A stretch of 44,615 nucleotides of DNA from Alphaproteobacteria bacterium (GCA_015062585.1 SUUJ01000011.1:1-44615); one strand, 5' to 3'; positions 10,385-19,429 are shown, numbered from the stretch's first letter. Notes: generated from the letters alone by a model not told the origin. Translations and numbers: made by a program.

Positions 10385-11542
10385 CTAAGCTCCATATGAA
10401 AAATATTTAACAGCCTCATAAATTACTATGCGTTCAACTCTTTCAAATGATAAGCTGGTTTGACCATATACAATTCGCCCTGAAGAATTTGGCAATCTGC
10501 CGTTTCTTATCTGATACTCTTTAACATCTCTAAGACTCATAACTACGCCATCAGCAAACTGTACGACCCAACCATAACTATCGTAACCGATATTTACATG
10601 TATGGTTTTGCAAGTACTGGTACCTTCAAACTCGGCACTTGCAGATGATTTTCCAAATTCATAAACCTCATCAGCCGAACTTCCGCTATACCATTTCAAA
10701 TATTTCATATTTTCAGGTGCGACAACACTAAAGGCCCCTACATTTACATTGTTTGTATCATCTGAAAAATTATTTGCACCATCGTATGCGCCCTCTTCCT
10801 CAACGGAAGCCACATTCTCAACAACCTTTTGTTCTTCAACCATTGTTTCTTGAGGTTCAACTACGATATCTTCTTCTATATCCGAAAGAGTATCAATAGC
10901 TTGAGGAGATTCAACACCTTCAACAACACTAACTTCTTGAGGTTGCAACATATCTTCTTCCACGGATACTTCAATATCTTGAGGCGATTCAATATCCTCT
11001 ATGGTACTAACTTCTTGAGGTTGCATTACATCTTCTGCAAGCGCTTCCATATCTGATGGCAATTCATATTCTTGTGTCAAATATTCTTGTTCAATTGCTT
11101 CACCGGAATTTTCAATCACCGGTGTATCTGCATTTGCATAAAAATCATCATTATTTTCTAAATATTGCTCATCGTTTTCACTATTTGCATTATCAAAAAA
11201 TTTCTCTTCTTGAGCTGTTTCGCTGTTTTCTGCAAAATCTTGTGCAAAGTCATTATTTATTTCATCAGCAGTCTCAGGAGCTGCTTCAAAATAAGGTTCC
11301 TGTCTTGCCTGATCATCAACATATACTTCGCCCTCGCCGATTGCGTCAAATGAAAAATCACCGGAAAAATCACCGGTAGTACTAATCATTGGATCATCCG
11401 CAATCTGCTCATTTGGCAAATTTTCTCCATTACCTTCGGCCGTAAACATATCCTTAAATTCATCAGAATTTGCAAAATTCTCAAATTCATCAAAATTAAC
11501 ATCATCAAAATCGACATTATCACTATTTTCAATATCACTCAT
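10385..11542 (-). CDS. Acidic repeat protein with small C-terminal domain, two-component-linked
   Basis: 385 residues. About residues 1-275 are highly acidic and predicted disordered (Asp, Glu, Asn, Ala). They contain a near-duplicate of about 26 residues, QPQEVSTIEDIESPQDIEVS then QPQEVSVVEGVESPQAID, plus a third partial VEPQE. Residues 278-385 look globular, with Trp and Tyr (YLKWYSGSS, NIGYDSYGWVVQFADG, ERVERIVIYEAVKYF). No signal peptide or membrane segment, so it is probably cytoplasmic. It is the last gene of a unit with a response regulator and histidine kinase, 18 bases after the kinase. I do not recognise the family. Confidence 0.75.
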   Translation of the reverse strand: MSDIENSDNVDFDDVNFDEFENFANSDEFKDMFTAEGNGENLPNEQIADDPMISTTGDFSGDFSFDAIGEGEVYVDDQARQEPYFEAAPETADEINNDFAQDFAENSETAQEEKFFDNANSENDEQYLENNDDFYANADTPVIENSGEAIEQEYLTQEYELPSDMEALAEDVMQPQEVSTIEDIESPQDIEVSVEEDMLQPQEVSVVEGVESPQAIDTLSDIEEDIVVEPQETMVEEQKVVENVASVEEEGAYDGANNFSDDTNNVNVGAFSVVAPENMKYLKWYSGSSADEVYEFGKSSASAEFEGTSTCKTIHVNIGYDSYGWVVQFADGVVMSLRDVKEYQIRNGRLPNSSGRIVYGQTSLSFERVERIVIYEAVKYFSYGA

Positions 11543-11560
11543 CGTCTTATCCTTTTTTTA

Positions 11561-12910
11561 CTACAAAGGTAATTCAATAACAACCTGTAATCCGCCCAAA
11601 CGGCTATCGCCCAAAGAAATCTTACCGCCATGTGCCGTAATAATATCTTTTGTAATCGACAGTCCCAACCCTATTCCGCCGGTTTCCTTGTTTCGAGATT
11701 CTTCTAAACGATAAAAAGCCTTAAAAGCATCTTCTCTTTTTTCTTTAGGAATACCGGGGCCATTATCATCAACACAAATCACTATTTTTCTATCATATTT
11801 TTTTACGGTCACCTTTATTTTTTTACCATATCGCGAAGCATTTGCCACAACATTTGTAATTGCCCTTTTTAAGGCTTGTTCTTTGGCAACTATTATTTTT
11901 TCGTCATCCGAAGTTTCAAATTTAATGTTCTTATTCAATGATCTGGCCACAATTTCACCGACCAACGCATCAACATCAACCTCTATTGATGCTTCGTCAC
12001 CCTGTCCTTTCACAAAAGAAAGATAACCGTTTAACATCTTTTCCATTTCGTCAATATCAGCCAAAAAATCTTTCTTATCAGGGTTATTATCCATCATTGT
12101 AACCATCAGTTTCAGTCTGGTTAACGGTGTGCGCAAGTCGTGAGAAATTCCGGCCAACATTTGCGTTCTTTCAGCAATTTGTCTGATAATTCTTCTTTTC
12201 ATTTCAATAAACGCAACACCGGCTTTTCTAACCTCTGATGAGCCATAAGGCTTAAAATCATCATCAATTCCCTTACCAAAATTTTCTGCCGTCTGTGCCA
12301 GTTCGGCAATTGATCTCACTTGTATTCTTAAAAATAATACCGACACCAAAAATAAAAACACAGATGTTGCCACCATCCAAACTACAAACATAAATATTGA
12401 AGAAGAAAATATTTTTTTCTTAGCACACAAAAACTCATAAACACCATTTTCTTTTTCAACCAAAACAATCAAATTATTGCCTTTGCCTTTATCATCAAGC
12501 GATATCATCCATTTATTATCAACAAAGACATTTTGCATTGATTCTTTTAAATATCCCACAACCATAGGATTCAATTTCATTCGTCGGCTGAACGAAGATA
12601 TAGATTTACCCTCATAAAAATTAAATTCAATTCCCATATCATGCGCAACGGTATTCTTAATCTTGGCCACAGACATACCTTCATCTTTAAGTGAAATGAT
12701 AACTTTTATGTTCTCTACCAGATTATCGGAAAGTCTTCTGCCCATACGGCTCCAACTACCGTCAAAAAATACCACGACAGACACTATTTGCACCACAATC
12801 AGCGGAACAAATATCAACATCATAGTTCGGAAAAACAATGTTCTCGGCAATAATTTTCTTCGCCAAAAATTCAATTTATCTTCCATTTTTTGCGGTAATC
12901 TTATATGCAT
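11561..12910 (-). CDS. EnvZ-like sensor histidine kinase
   Basis: 449 residues. Membrane segments lie at about 27-49 and 172-195, with a periplasmic sensor region of about 120 residues between them, then a HAMP linker. The dimerisation and phosphoacceptor helix reads GISHDLRTPLTRLKL with His257. The ATPase domain has the N box (NVVANASRYG), G1 DDNGPGIP and G2 GGIGLGLSI. This is the EnvZ/OmpR class. The start at 12910 has AAGGA about 10 bases upstream and lies 13 bases after the regulator gene. The signal is unknown; envelope or osmotic sensing would fit the class. Confidence 0.93.
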   Translation of the reverse strand: MHIRLPQKMEDKLNFWRRKLLPRTLFFRTMMLIFVPLIVVQIVSVVVFFDGSWSRMGRRLSDNLVENIKVIISLKDEGMSVAKIKNTVAHDMGIEFNFYEGKSISSFSRRMKLNPMVVGYLKESMQNVFVDNKWMISLDDKGKGNNLIVLVEKENGVYEFLCAKKKIFSSSIFMFVVWMVATSVFLFLVSVLFLRIQVRSIAELAQTAENFGKGIDDDFKPYGSSEVRKAGVAFIEMKRRIIRQIAERTQMLAGISHDLRTPLTRLKLMVTMMDNNPDKKDFLADIDEMEKMLNGYLSFVKGQGDEASIEVDVDALVGEIVARSLNKNIKFETSDDEKIIVAKEQALKRAITNVVANASRYGKKIKVTVKKYDRKIVICVDDNGPGIPKEKREDAFKAFYRLEESRNKETGGIGLGLSITKDIITAHGGKISLGDSRLGGLQVVIELPL

Positions 12911-12923
12911 CTTTTAACAATCC

Positions 12924-13610
12924 TTAATCAGACAACAACATATATCCCTTACCACGCAAAGTTTGCAGATATCGAGGATTTTTTGAATCTTTTTCAATTT
13001 TTTTTCTTAAACGGGTTATTTGCACATCAATTGAGCGAGGTGACTGACCTGCGCCCAAAATCTCTGACAATTTTTCTCTGGAAAAAACTTGCCCGCTTTT
13101 AGTTCCCAATATCACCAACAAACTCTGTTCTACCGGTGTAATATGAAGCAACTGTCCTTGCTTAGAAACAAGTTCTTTTGTTTGCATATCAAACACAAAC
13201 ATTCCCAAATCAAGTTTTTGATTTTCTTTCTTTTCCTTTGGCGTTCTTCTTAAAATACTACCGATACGAAGCAACAATTCTTTCGGTTCAAAAGGTTTTG
13301 ATACATAATCATCAGCGCCATGTTCCAAACCGGTTATTCTATCTTCAACATCACCCATTGCCGTAAGCATAATCACCGGAATAGAATTTTCTACCCTAAG
13401 CTTCCTTAAAAATTCAAGTCCGCTTTCTTTGGGCATCATTATATCAACAATCAGCAGATTAAATTTATATTGTTGCATCATGAATCGCGCTTCATCAGCA
13501 TCTTTTGCTGTTGATACTAAAAAAGAATTTTCACGCAAAAATCTTTGTAACAAATTGCGTAATCTTGTATCATCATCAACAACTAAAATATGCTTAGCAT
13601 CTTGATCCAT
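12924..13610 (-). CDS. OmpR-family response regulator
   Basis: 228 residues from the ATG at 13610. The receiver domain (about 7-120) has the acidic pocket VVDDD (12-14), phosphoacceptor Asp56 in LLIVDIMMP, Thr in IMLTAMG and Lys in YVSKPFEP. The winged-helix DNA-binding domain follows, with the family motif SPRSIDVQITRLRKKIE and RTLxGxGY seen as LQTLRGKGYML. It pairs with the histidine kinase downstream and follows pgsA by 17 bases, so the unit may be co-transcribed with uvrC-pgsA. Target genes are unknown; the acidic protein at the end of the operon may be part of the response. Confidence 0.94.
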   Translation of the reverse strand: MDQDAKHILVVDDDTRLRNLLQRFLRENSFLVSTAKDADEARFMMQQYKFNLLIVDIMMPKESGLEFLRKLRVENSIPVIMLTAMGDVEDRITGLEHGADDYVSKPFEPKELLLRIGSILRRTPKEKKENQKLDLGMFVFDMQTKELVSKQGQLLHITPVEQSLLVILGTKSGQVFSREKLSEILGAGQSPRSIDVQITRLRKKIEKDSKNPRYLQTLRGKGYMLLSD

Positions 13611-13627
13611 AAACAAACTTTCAAAAA

Positions 13628-14344
13628 CTATTTTTTACTTTTAGCTTTGGCAGGTTTCTTTACTTTGGTAGTTTTAGAAGAAGTTTTGCCGGCTTTTTTT
13701 ACAGATGTTTTCTTAGTTTTCTTTTCTTTTGCTTCGACTTTTATTTCTATTTTAGGTAGAGCAATCTTAGGCATAGCCGGCATTTTTGCACATTTTTCGG
13801 TTTCGCAAATATAATCCAAACTTTTTTGAAAATATTGATAACCTGTGATAAAAGTGAGTACTCCGGCAATCCAAAGCAAAAATTCACCAATCTCACCCCA
13901 ATACCAAAATCCTTTCAACAACATCATTGACAATGCGGTCATTTGAAAACCGGTCTTCCATTTTGCAAGTCTGGTAACCGGCATACCTACATTAACTTCA
14001 CGCAAAAATTCACGCAAACCCGAAACCAAAATTTCGCGACACAGAATTACGATAACCGGTATAAAGCTCAATTTACAAACAACCATGTCAGGTTTTGCCA
14101 GCAACACAACCAGTGCTGATGTTACCAATAATTTATCGGCAATCGGGTCCAACAAACGACCAAAAGCCGATGTCTCACCTCTGGCACGAGCCAAATAACC
14201 GTCAAAATAATCGGTAATTGACGCCACAATAAACAACACTGCAGCAATAAACGCCCACAATGTTGAGGTAATATACACCGACAAAAATATTGCCGGAATT
14301 ACTACAATTCGGGAAATTGTCAAAATATTCGGAAGATTATACAT
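13628..14344 (-). CDS. pgsA: CDP-diacylglycerol-glycerol-3-phosphate 3-phosphatidyltransferase
   Basis: 238 residues with several membrane helices. The CDP-alcohol phosphatidyltransferase motif D(x)2DG(x)2AR(x)8G(x)3D(x)3D is complete, with Asp45, Asp48, Asp66 and Asp70. The enzyme makes phosphatidylglycerol phosphate, precursor of phosphatidylglycerol and cardiolipin. The family is usually about 180-190 residues; here a Lys/Ala/Thr-rich tail from about residue 195 (KKTKKTSVKKAGKTSSKTTK) adds some 45 residues of histone-H1-like character. It lies 53 bases after uvrC, a pairing common in proteobacteria. Confidence 0.93.
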   Translation of the reverse strand: MYNLPNILTISRIVVIPAIFLSVYITSTLWAFIAAVLFIVASITDYFDGYLARARGETSAFGRLLDPIADKLLVTSALVVLLAKPDMVVCKLSFIPVIVILCREILVSGLREFLREVNVGMPVTRLAKWKTGFQMTALSMMLLKGFWYWGEIGEFLLWIAGVLTFITGYQYFQKSLDYICETEKCAKMPAMPKIALPKIEIKVEAKEKKTKKTSVKKAGKTSSKTTKVKKPAKAKSKK

Positions 14345-14397
14345 AATTCATTGTCCTATAATATTGTTATTTTGCCTTTGATATTAAAACATAATTT

Positions 14398-16200
14398 TTA
14401 ATTATGGAAGTAGCTATAAATCTTTTCCGCTACTTTTTTACTGATTCCCTCAACTTTTTGCAAATCAGCCAAATTAGCCTGCGCCACATCATCAGCCGAA
14501 CCGAAATATTTAAGCAAATCACTTTTCCTTTTTTTGCCTATTCCTTCTATCTCATCCAATGACGACTTATACATTGATTTAGCCCTTCTTTTTCTGTGAG
14601 TTCCGATGGCAAAACGATGTGCTTCGTCGCGCAAATTTTGCAAATAAAATGCTAAAGGAGAACGATATTCCAGCTCAAAGCTCATCTTGTCTTTCATATG
14701 ATAAAATTCTTTTCCGGCATTTCGTTCCGGCCCTTTAGAAATAGCAATAATGGCAATTCTTGAAGTATCATATTTTGCTAACACCTCATGTACCGCATTT
14801 AATTGTCCTCTTCCGCCATCAAGCAATATAACATCAGGCCTGTTTTCTTCCGTCATTTTTTCAAATCGGCGCAACAAAACCTCTTTCATCATGGCGAAGT
14901 CATCTTGGGTAATATTTTCGTTTTTAATATTAAATGTACGATAATTTTTCTTATCAAAGCCATCCGGCGTAGCTACTACCATTGCTCCGATTGCATAGCT
15001 GCCCTGATTATGTGAGTTATCATAAATTTCGATTCTTTTTGGAATATCAGCAAGCCCGAATTTATCCCTAAACTCTTCCAAATTTGTTTTAACCGAGGCT
15101 TCCAATGCTATCTTTCGTCTTATGGCATCGACAGCATTTTTCTTGGCAAATTCACTCAATTTCAGTTTATTACCGCTTTTAGGTGTTACCAACTTACAAC
15201 CCAACGCATTTTGCCAAAATTCAAAATCTATGTTTTCGCTGACAATTATTTCTTTCGGCACCTGATTATTGACATAAAACTCACTCAAAAAAGCCTCTAA
15301 AACTTCCGTTTTCTCAGCCTCATCCGTTTGTTTGGGAAAATATACCGCATTACCGCAATTTTGCCCCGAACGGATAAAAAATATCTCTACCGCAAAAATA
15401 TTGCTCTCTTTGGCAACTCCGATAATATCGGCTGACTTCAATTTATCATATTCCACATTTTGCTTAGACTGAACCGTACTCAACGCTCTGATTCTATCCC
15501 GAAATACCAATGCGGTTTCAAAATCTAATTTCTTACTGGCTTCTTCCATTTTGTCGGATAATTCTTTTTGAATAGAAGTATTTTTACCCTCTAAAAACTC
15601 TATGGCATCGCGCACTGACTTTTTATAATCTTCTGATGATATTTTATTTACGCAAGGCGCCGAACATCTTTTTATCTGATGCAGCAAACAAGGTCTTTGC
15701 CGATTCTTAAAAGATGTATCACGACAAGAGCGCAACATAAAAACTTTTTGCAAAACATCGACCACCGAATTAACCGCCAAAACCGAAGCAAACGGACCGA
15801 AATATTTATTTTTGTCTTTCTTTGCCCCTCGATATTTTGACAATCTGGGAAAATCGGCTTCAACATCTATCATCAAATATGGAAAAGTTTTATCATCTTT
15901 CAACAATATATTGTATTTTGGAGAATATTTTTTTATAAGCTCATTTTCTACCAACAACGCTCTGGCTTCATTTTCCACCACCACAAATTCCATTCTATCG
16001 ATTTGAGCCACCATCTGTTGCAAGCGCTTTGGCAATTTTTCGATATGCGAATAGGCCACTATTCTATTTTTTATATTTTTAGCCTTTCCCACATACAAAA
16101 CCTCATCGAATGTACTTATCATTCGATAAACGCCCGCTTCTTGAGGCGCAATTTTAATGTATTTTTTTAAGTTTGCTAAACCCTTTTTCAAATCAAACAA
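14398..16200 (-). CDS. uvrC: Excinuclease ABC subunit C
   Basis: 600 residues, normal for UvrC. The N-terminal GIY-YIG nuclease (GVYRMI, VLYVGKAKNIKNR) makes the 3' incision. A UVR segment near residues 205-240 (DKMEEASKKLDFETALVFRD) binds UvrB. The RNase H-like domain (IEIYDNSHNQGS, ILLDGGRGQL) makes the 5' incision. Two helix-hairpin-helix motifs close the protein (IEGIGKKRKSDLL, VEGISKKVAEKI). The start is a TTG at 16200 because GGAG lies 8 bases upstream; no in-frame ATG fits the N-terminus. Confidence 0.97.
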   Translation of the reverse strand: MFDLKKGLANLKKYIKIAPQEAGVYRMISTFDEVLYVGKAKNIKNRIVAYSHIEKLPKRLQQMVAQIDRMEFVVVENEARALLVENELIKKYSPKYNILLKDDKTFPYLMIDVEADFPRLSKYRGAKKDKNKYFGPFASVLAVNSVVDVLQKVFMLRSCRDTSFKNRQRPCLLHQIKRCSAPCVNKISSEDYKKSVRDAIEFLEGKNTSIQKELSDKMEEASKKLDFETALVFRDRIRALSTVQSKQNVEYDKLKSADIIGVAKESNIFAVEIFFIRSGQNCGNAVYFPKQTDEAEKTEVLEAFLSEFYVNNQVPKEIIVSENIDFEFWQNALGCKLVTPKSGNKLKLSEFAKKNAVDAIRRKIALEASVKTNLEEFRDKFGLADIPKRIEIYDNSHNQGSYAIGAMVVATPDGFDKKNYRTFNIKNENITQDDFAMMKEVLLRRFEKMTEENRPDVILLDGGRGQLNAVHEVLAKYDTSRIAIIAISKGPERNAGKEFYHMKDKMSFELEYRSPLAFYLQNLRDEAHRFAIGTHRKRRAKSMYKSSLDEIEGIGKKRKSDLLKYFGSADDVAQANLADLQKVEGISKKVAEKIYSYFHN

Positions 16201-16257
16201 AACGACATCTCCAAATATCAGATTTGATTTTAATTATGAAAAAAATTTTTTCAACCA

Positions 16258-16306
16258 TAAAAAATCCCTTAAGGTTAGGCTTTCAAAAAAAAGCGAACCT
16301 TAAGGG
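16258..16306 (-). terminator. Rho-independent terminator of the small membrane-protein gene
   Basis: Arms CCCTTAAGGTT (16266-16276) and AACCTTAAGGG (16296-16306) pair perfectly over 11 bases, extended by further pairs inside. The minus strand runs into TTTTTT at 16258-16265. Directional for the minus strand. Confidence 0.85.
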
Positions 16307-16315
16307 TTGAGGAGC

Positions 16316-16408
16316 TCAGTTTTTCTTCACTATGAAAAACAATAATCCTACCATTATGGCAACAAACAAAATTGTCACAATTATCGAACCTGTCAATGTC
16401 AGTTTCAT
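16316..16408 (-). CDS. Tiny single-span membrane protein
   Basis: 30 residues from the ATG at 16408: MKLTLTGSIIVTILFVAIMV, then GLLFFIVKKN and a stop. It is one hydrophobic helix with a basic C-terminus. An in-frame ATG at 16435 would add nine residues. The case for a real gene is its frame: a near-consensus promoter 43 bases upstream and a strong terminator 10 bases after the stop, making a self-contained transcript of about 190 nt. No good Shine-Dalgarno is visible, so it could instead be a small RNA that happens to contain this reading frame. The two flanking terminators separate it from mic60 and uvrC. Confidence 0.5.
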   Translation of the reverse strand: MKLTLTGSIIVTILFVAIMVGLLFFIVKKN

Positions 16409-16450
16409 ATTGTAAAAGCTTAAAAAGTTAAACATATTGCTATCGCAGTT

Positions 16451-16479
16451 AATATACACTATTTTAAGGTCCGGTGCAA
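16451..16479 (-). promoter_or_regulatory. Promoter of the small membrane-protein gene
   Basis: Minus-strand TTGCAC (16474-16479), 17 bases, TATATT (16451-16456). Transcription would begin near 16444. This leaves only about 9 bases before the ATG at 16435 and about 36 before the ATG at 16408, which favours the shorter protein. Confidence 0.7.
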
Positions 16480-16481
16480 TA

Positions 16482-16522
16482 AAAAAAATTAAGCCCCTGT
16501 TTTATATACAAAACAAGGACTT
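16482..16522 (-). terminator. Rho-independent terminator of mic60
   Basis: Arms at 16491-16503 and 16510-16522 form a 13-pair stem with two G-U pairs and a six-base loop. The minus strand then reads AATTTTTTTT. It lies 21 bases after the mic60 stop. Confidence 0.85.
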
Positions 16523-16543
16523 AACCGTTTATATTATAAGTTT

Positions 16544-17539
16544 TTATTTTACATTATTTAAAAATTCGACTTTCATTACAGCTAATGAGTTTGCCGAAAT
16601 TCTGCTTACAGCATCATAAAAATCGCTATAATTTGAGGCTTTATCCAACCATGTAACAAATTTTTCATTTTTTAACATATCTTCATTAAGCGGTTTTTTA
16701 GCAATACCGACAGCGCGTTTAATTTCGCCTTTTGTAACAAAATCACTGACTACCGACCAAGCTCTGTCTTCTTCCGAAAAACTTTCTTTTGCTTTGTTGT
16801 CACCGTTTTTCTTAATTTTTATAATTTTATTTATCTGATAATAGATTCTCTCTTTCCAATCTTTTGGTTCGAGCTCTTGAGCGACTTTGGTATATTTTTC
16901 GGCATAAATATCTGCAAATTCATTTTGCAATTCTTCTTTGGTTGCAATACCTACCGGGGCAATTTTATTTATCAACTCCAATTCTTTGGCAATTTTACCG
17001 TTACCTTTTACTATTTCGCTCAAAACCTCGGCTTCGTACAAAAACTCTCCTCCACGCTCAGCCGCATCTTTAACCAACATCGCACTCATCAATGTAAGCG
17101 CACTTTTATTGGTAACTTTAGCTAAATCAGAAATTTTACCTTCGGCCTTATCCATTCTCACAACCAAACCCAAAACTGTTTCCATATCAGCTTTTGATTT
17201 AATGGTATTGAGGTTAACTTGCTCTATTGCCTCGATTCTCTTATTCATATCCGAAAAATCAGGATTTTCAGCCTTGCCTCTAACCATAGATAAGTCGGCT
17301 TGCAAAGATCTAACCTGTTGCATAAGAGCATCAATCTGCGGTTGATATATATCTTCTTTTACTTCGCTTTTAAACAGCATATCTCTTGCTTGTTCCAAAA
17401 GCTTAGGATTCTCCCATAACTTGTACCCCAAAACGCCGATAGCAACTATCACTATCAAAGAAACTGCCGGTTTTGTATAATTGCGTCTTTTAGCCTTTAC
17501 CGTAGCCAAACTTTCTTTTTTATCAGAATCTTTTGCCAT
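16544..17539 (-). CDS. Mic60/mitofilin-like inner-membrane protein
   Basis: 331 residues from the ATG at 17539, which has AAGGA 7 bases upstream. A short basic cytoplasmic tail is followed by one membrane helix (about 28-45, VSLIVIVAIGVLGYKLW). Then comes a coiled-coil region (about 65-140) and a C-terminal helical domain ending SRISANSLAVMKVEFLNNVK. This order is that of alphaproteobacterial Mic60 (COG4223), the ancestor of the mitochondrial cristae organiser. The gene is divergent from tsaD, the place where alphaproteobacteria usually carry hemC, hemD and mic60; here the heme genes are missing. Sequence identity alone would be weak; the synteny raises confidence. Confidence 0.72.
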   Translation of the reverse strand: MAKDSDKKESLATVKAKRRNYTKPAVSLIVIVAIGVLGYKLWENPKLLEQARDMLFKSEVKEDIYQPQIDALMQQVRSLQADLSMVRGKAENPDFSDMNKRIEAIEQVNLNTIKSKADMETVLGLVVRMDKAEGKISDLAKVTNKSALTLMSAMLVKDAAERGGEFLYEAEVLSEIVKGNGKIAKELELINKIAPVGIATKEELQNEFADIYAEKYTKVAQELEPKDWKERIYYQINKIIKIKKNGDNKAKESFSEEDRAWSVVSDFVTKGEIKRAVGIAKKPLNEDMLKNEKFVTWLDKASNYSDFYDAVSRISANSLAVMKVEFLNNVK

Positions 17540-17642
17540 GAGATTTCCTTTCATTTTGAGTATTAAAACTCTTGTTTTTTTATAGTCTATATAATATAAA
17601 AAAAGAAGCAACAATAATTTAATTTATTAAAGAAGAAGAGTT

Positions 17643-18719
17643 ATGATTGTATTAGGTATTGAATCAAGCTGTGATGAAACAGCTGCTGCACTTGTTAATG
17701 ACAATAAAGAAATTTTATCCTCGGTTGTCTTAACCCAATCCGAACACAAAAATTTCGGTGGCGTAGTTCCTGAAATTGCGGCTCGTTCACACCTTGAACA
17801 CATTGACGAGATTATTGAAGAAACCTTCAAAAAGGCAAATCTCAAACCCTCTGATATCGACGCTGTTGCCGTTGCCGGAGGCCCCGGCCTTATCGGTGGT
17901 GTTACTGTTGGTGTAATGGCCGGCAAAGCATTGTCTTTAGCCCTAAACAAACCGTTTATTGCCATCAATCATTTGGAAGGCCACGCCCTAACCGCTCGCT
18001 TAAACTCCGATGTCCAATACCCCTATCTTCTACTCTTAACTTCAGGTGGTCACTGTCAAATACTAATAGTCAACGAAGTCGGCAATTTCAAGAGATTAGG
18101 CACAACAATTGACGACGCTGCCGGCGAAGCTTTTGATAAAGTTGCAAAAATGTTAGGTCTCGGATACCCCGGTGGTCCGATTATCGAAAAAATGGCCTCA
18201 CTTGGTGATGAAAATCGCTTTGTTCTACCGCGTCCGTTATATAACTCGCCTGATTGCAATTTATCATTTTCAGGGCTAAAAACAGCGGTTCGAAAAATTA
18301 TTGAATCTTACGCCGAAGATGGCAAATTAGAACACGCTATTTTACGCAAACAAGATATTGCCGATATCTGCGCTTGTTTTCAAAAAGCCGCCACCGATTG
18401 TTTGCTTCACAAACTAAAAAAAGCTATTTCAATTTTTAAAAAAGAATGCCCTAACGGTAAACATATCGTGGTTGCCGGCGGTGTAGCTGCCAACATATAT
18501 CTCCGTAGCAAATTGGAAGAATTAGCTAACTCAAATAATCTTATTTTTGCCGCACCGCCAATCAAATTTTGCACCGATAACGGCGTTATGATTGCATGGG
18601 CCGGAGTTGAACGAGCTCAAAAAGGCTTGTTTGATGAACTTGACTTCAAACCACGCCCTCGTTGGCCCTTAGATGAAACAGCCCCAAAAGCGGCCGGTGC
18701 CGGTGGAGTAAAAGCATGA
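17643..18719 (+). CDS. tsaD: tRNA N6-threonylcarbamoyladenosine transferase TsaD
   Basis: 358 residues. TsaD, with TsaB, TsaC and TsaE, makes the t6A37 modification of tRNAs that read ANN codons. Visible family marks: MIVLGIESSCDETAAALV at the start, the metal-binding INHLEGHALTARL with two histidines, LLTSGGHCQI, and FCTDNGVMIAWAG near the end with the third metal ligand Asp. Length is normal. The stop overlaps the nth start as ATGA, so the two are coupled. The short gap before it (17540-17642) must hold the divergent promoters for tsaD and mic60. Confidence 0.97.
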   Translation: MIVLGIESSCDETAAALVNDNKEILSSVVLTQSEHKNFGGVVPEIAARSHLEHIDEIIEETFKKANLKPSDIDAVAVAGGPGLIGGVTVGVMAGKALSLALNKPFIAINHLEGHALTARLNSDVQYPYLLLLTSGGHCQILIVNEVGNFKRLGTTIDDAAGEAFDKVAKMLGLGYPGGPIIEKMASLGDENRFVLPRPLYNSPDCNLSFSGLKTAVRKIIESYAEDGKLEHAILRKQDIADICACFQKAATDCLLHKLKKAISIFKKECPNGKHIVVAGGVAANIYLRSKLEELANSNNLIFAAPPIKFCTDNGVMIAWAGVERAQKGLFDELDFKPRPRWPLDETAPKAAGAGGVKA

Positions 18720-19348
18720 GAAAGATATCCGAAATCTGCCAAATTTTAGATGTATTCAAATCCCTTGACAGCAACCCGAAAAGTGAGCTCGAATTTCATA
18801 ATGCCTATACTCTTTTAGTAGCCATTGTTCTTTCGGCTCAAAGCACTGACAAAGGCGTCAACAAAGCCACCAAAGAGCTTTTCAAAATTGCCGACACACC
18901 GCAAAAAATACTCAATTTAGGCCTTGATAAACTGAAAGAACACATCAAAACAATCGGCCTTTATAACAACAAAGCCAAAAACATTATCGCCTTATCTCAA
19001 ATTTTGGTTGATAAATGCAATGGTGAAATTCCTCACAATCGTGAGATTATTGAATCACTCCCTGGTGTAGGACGCAAAACTGCCAATGTCTTATTCAATG
19101 TTTGGTGGAATGAGCCTACTGTTGCCGTTGACACTCATGTCTTGCGCCTTGCCAAAAGATTAGAATTAAGCGATAACGACACTCCGCTCGGTGTTGAAGA
19201 AGATTTAAACAAATTACCTGATGAATATAAAAAACACCTAAATCATTGGCTTGTATTGTTTGGTCGTTACACTTGCAAAGCTCAAAAACCAAACTGTGCC
19301 GAATGCCCTATCGCAAACTTTTGTAAAAGCTCTGATAAAAAAATCTAG
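18716..19348 (+). CDS. nth: Endonuclease III (DNA glycosylase/AP lyase)
   Basis: 210 residues, the usual length. It removes oxidised pyrimidines and cleaves the AP site. The helix-hairpin-helix ESLPGVGRKTANVLFNVWW contains the catalytic Lys, and VAVDTHVLRL contains the catalytic Asp. The [4Fe-4S] cluster cysteines are present at the C-terminus as C-x6-C-x2-C-x5-C (CKAQKPNCAECPIANFC). Overlaps tsaD by four bases. Confidence 0.96.
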   Translation: MRKISEICQILDVFKSLDSNPKSELEFHNAYTLLVAIVLSAQSTDKGVNKATKELFKIADTPQKILNLGLDKLKEHIKTIGLYNNKAKNIIALSQILVDKCNGEIPHNREIIESLPGVGRKTANVLFNVWWNEPTVAVDTHVLRLAKRLELSDNDTPLGVEEDLNKLPDEYKKHLNHWLVLFGRYTCKAQKPNCAECPIANFCKSSDKKI

Positions 19349-19429
19349 ACCTCAAATTTTCTATTAAAATTTTCATTCAAAACAAAAACCTACAACTTTT
19401 TTTATTGCTCAAGGTTTAATATATTTTTA

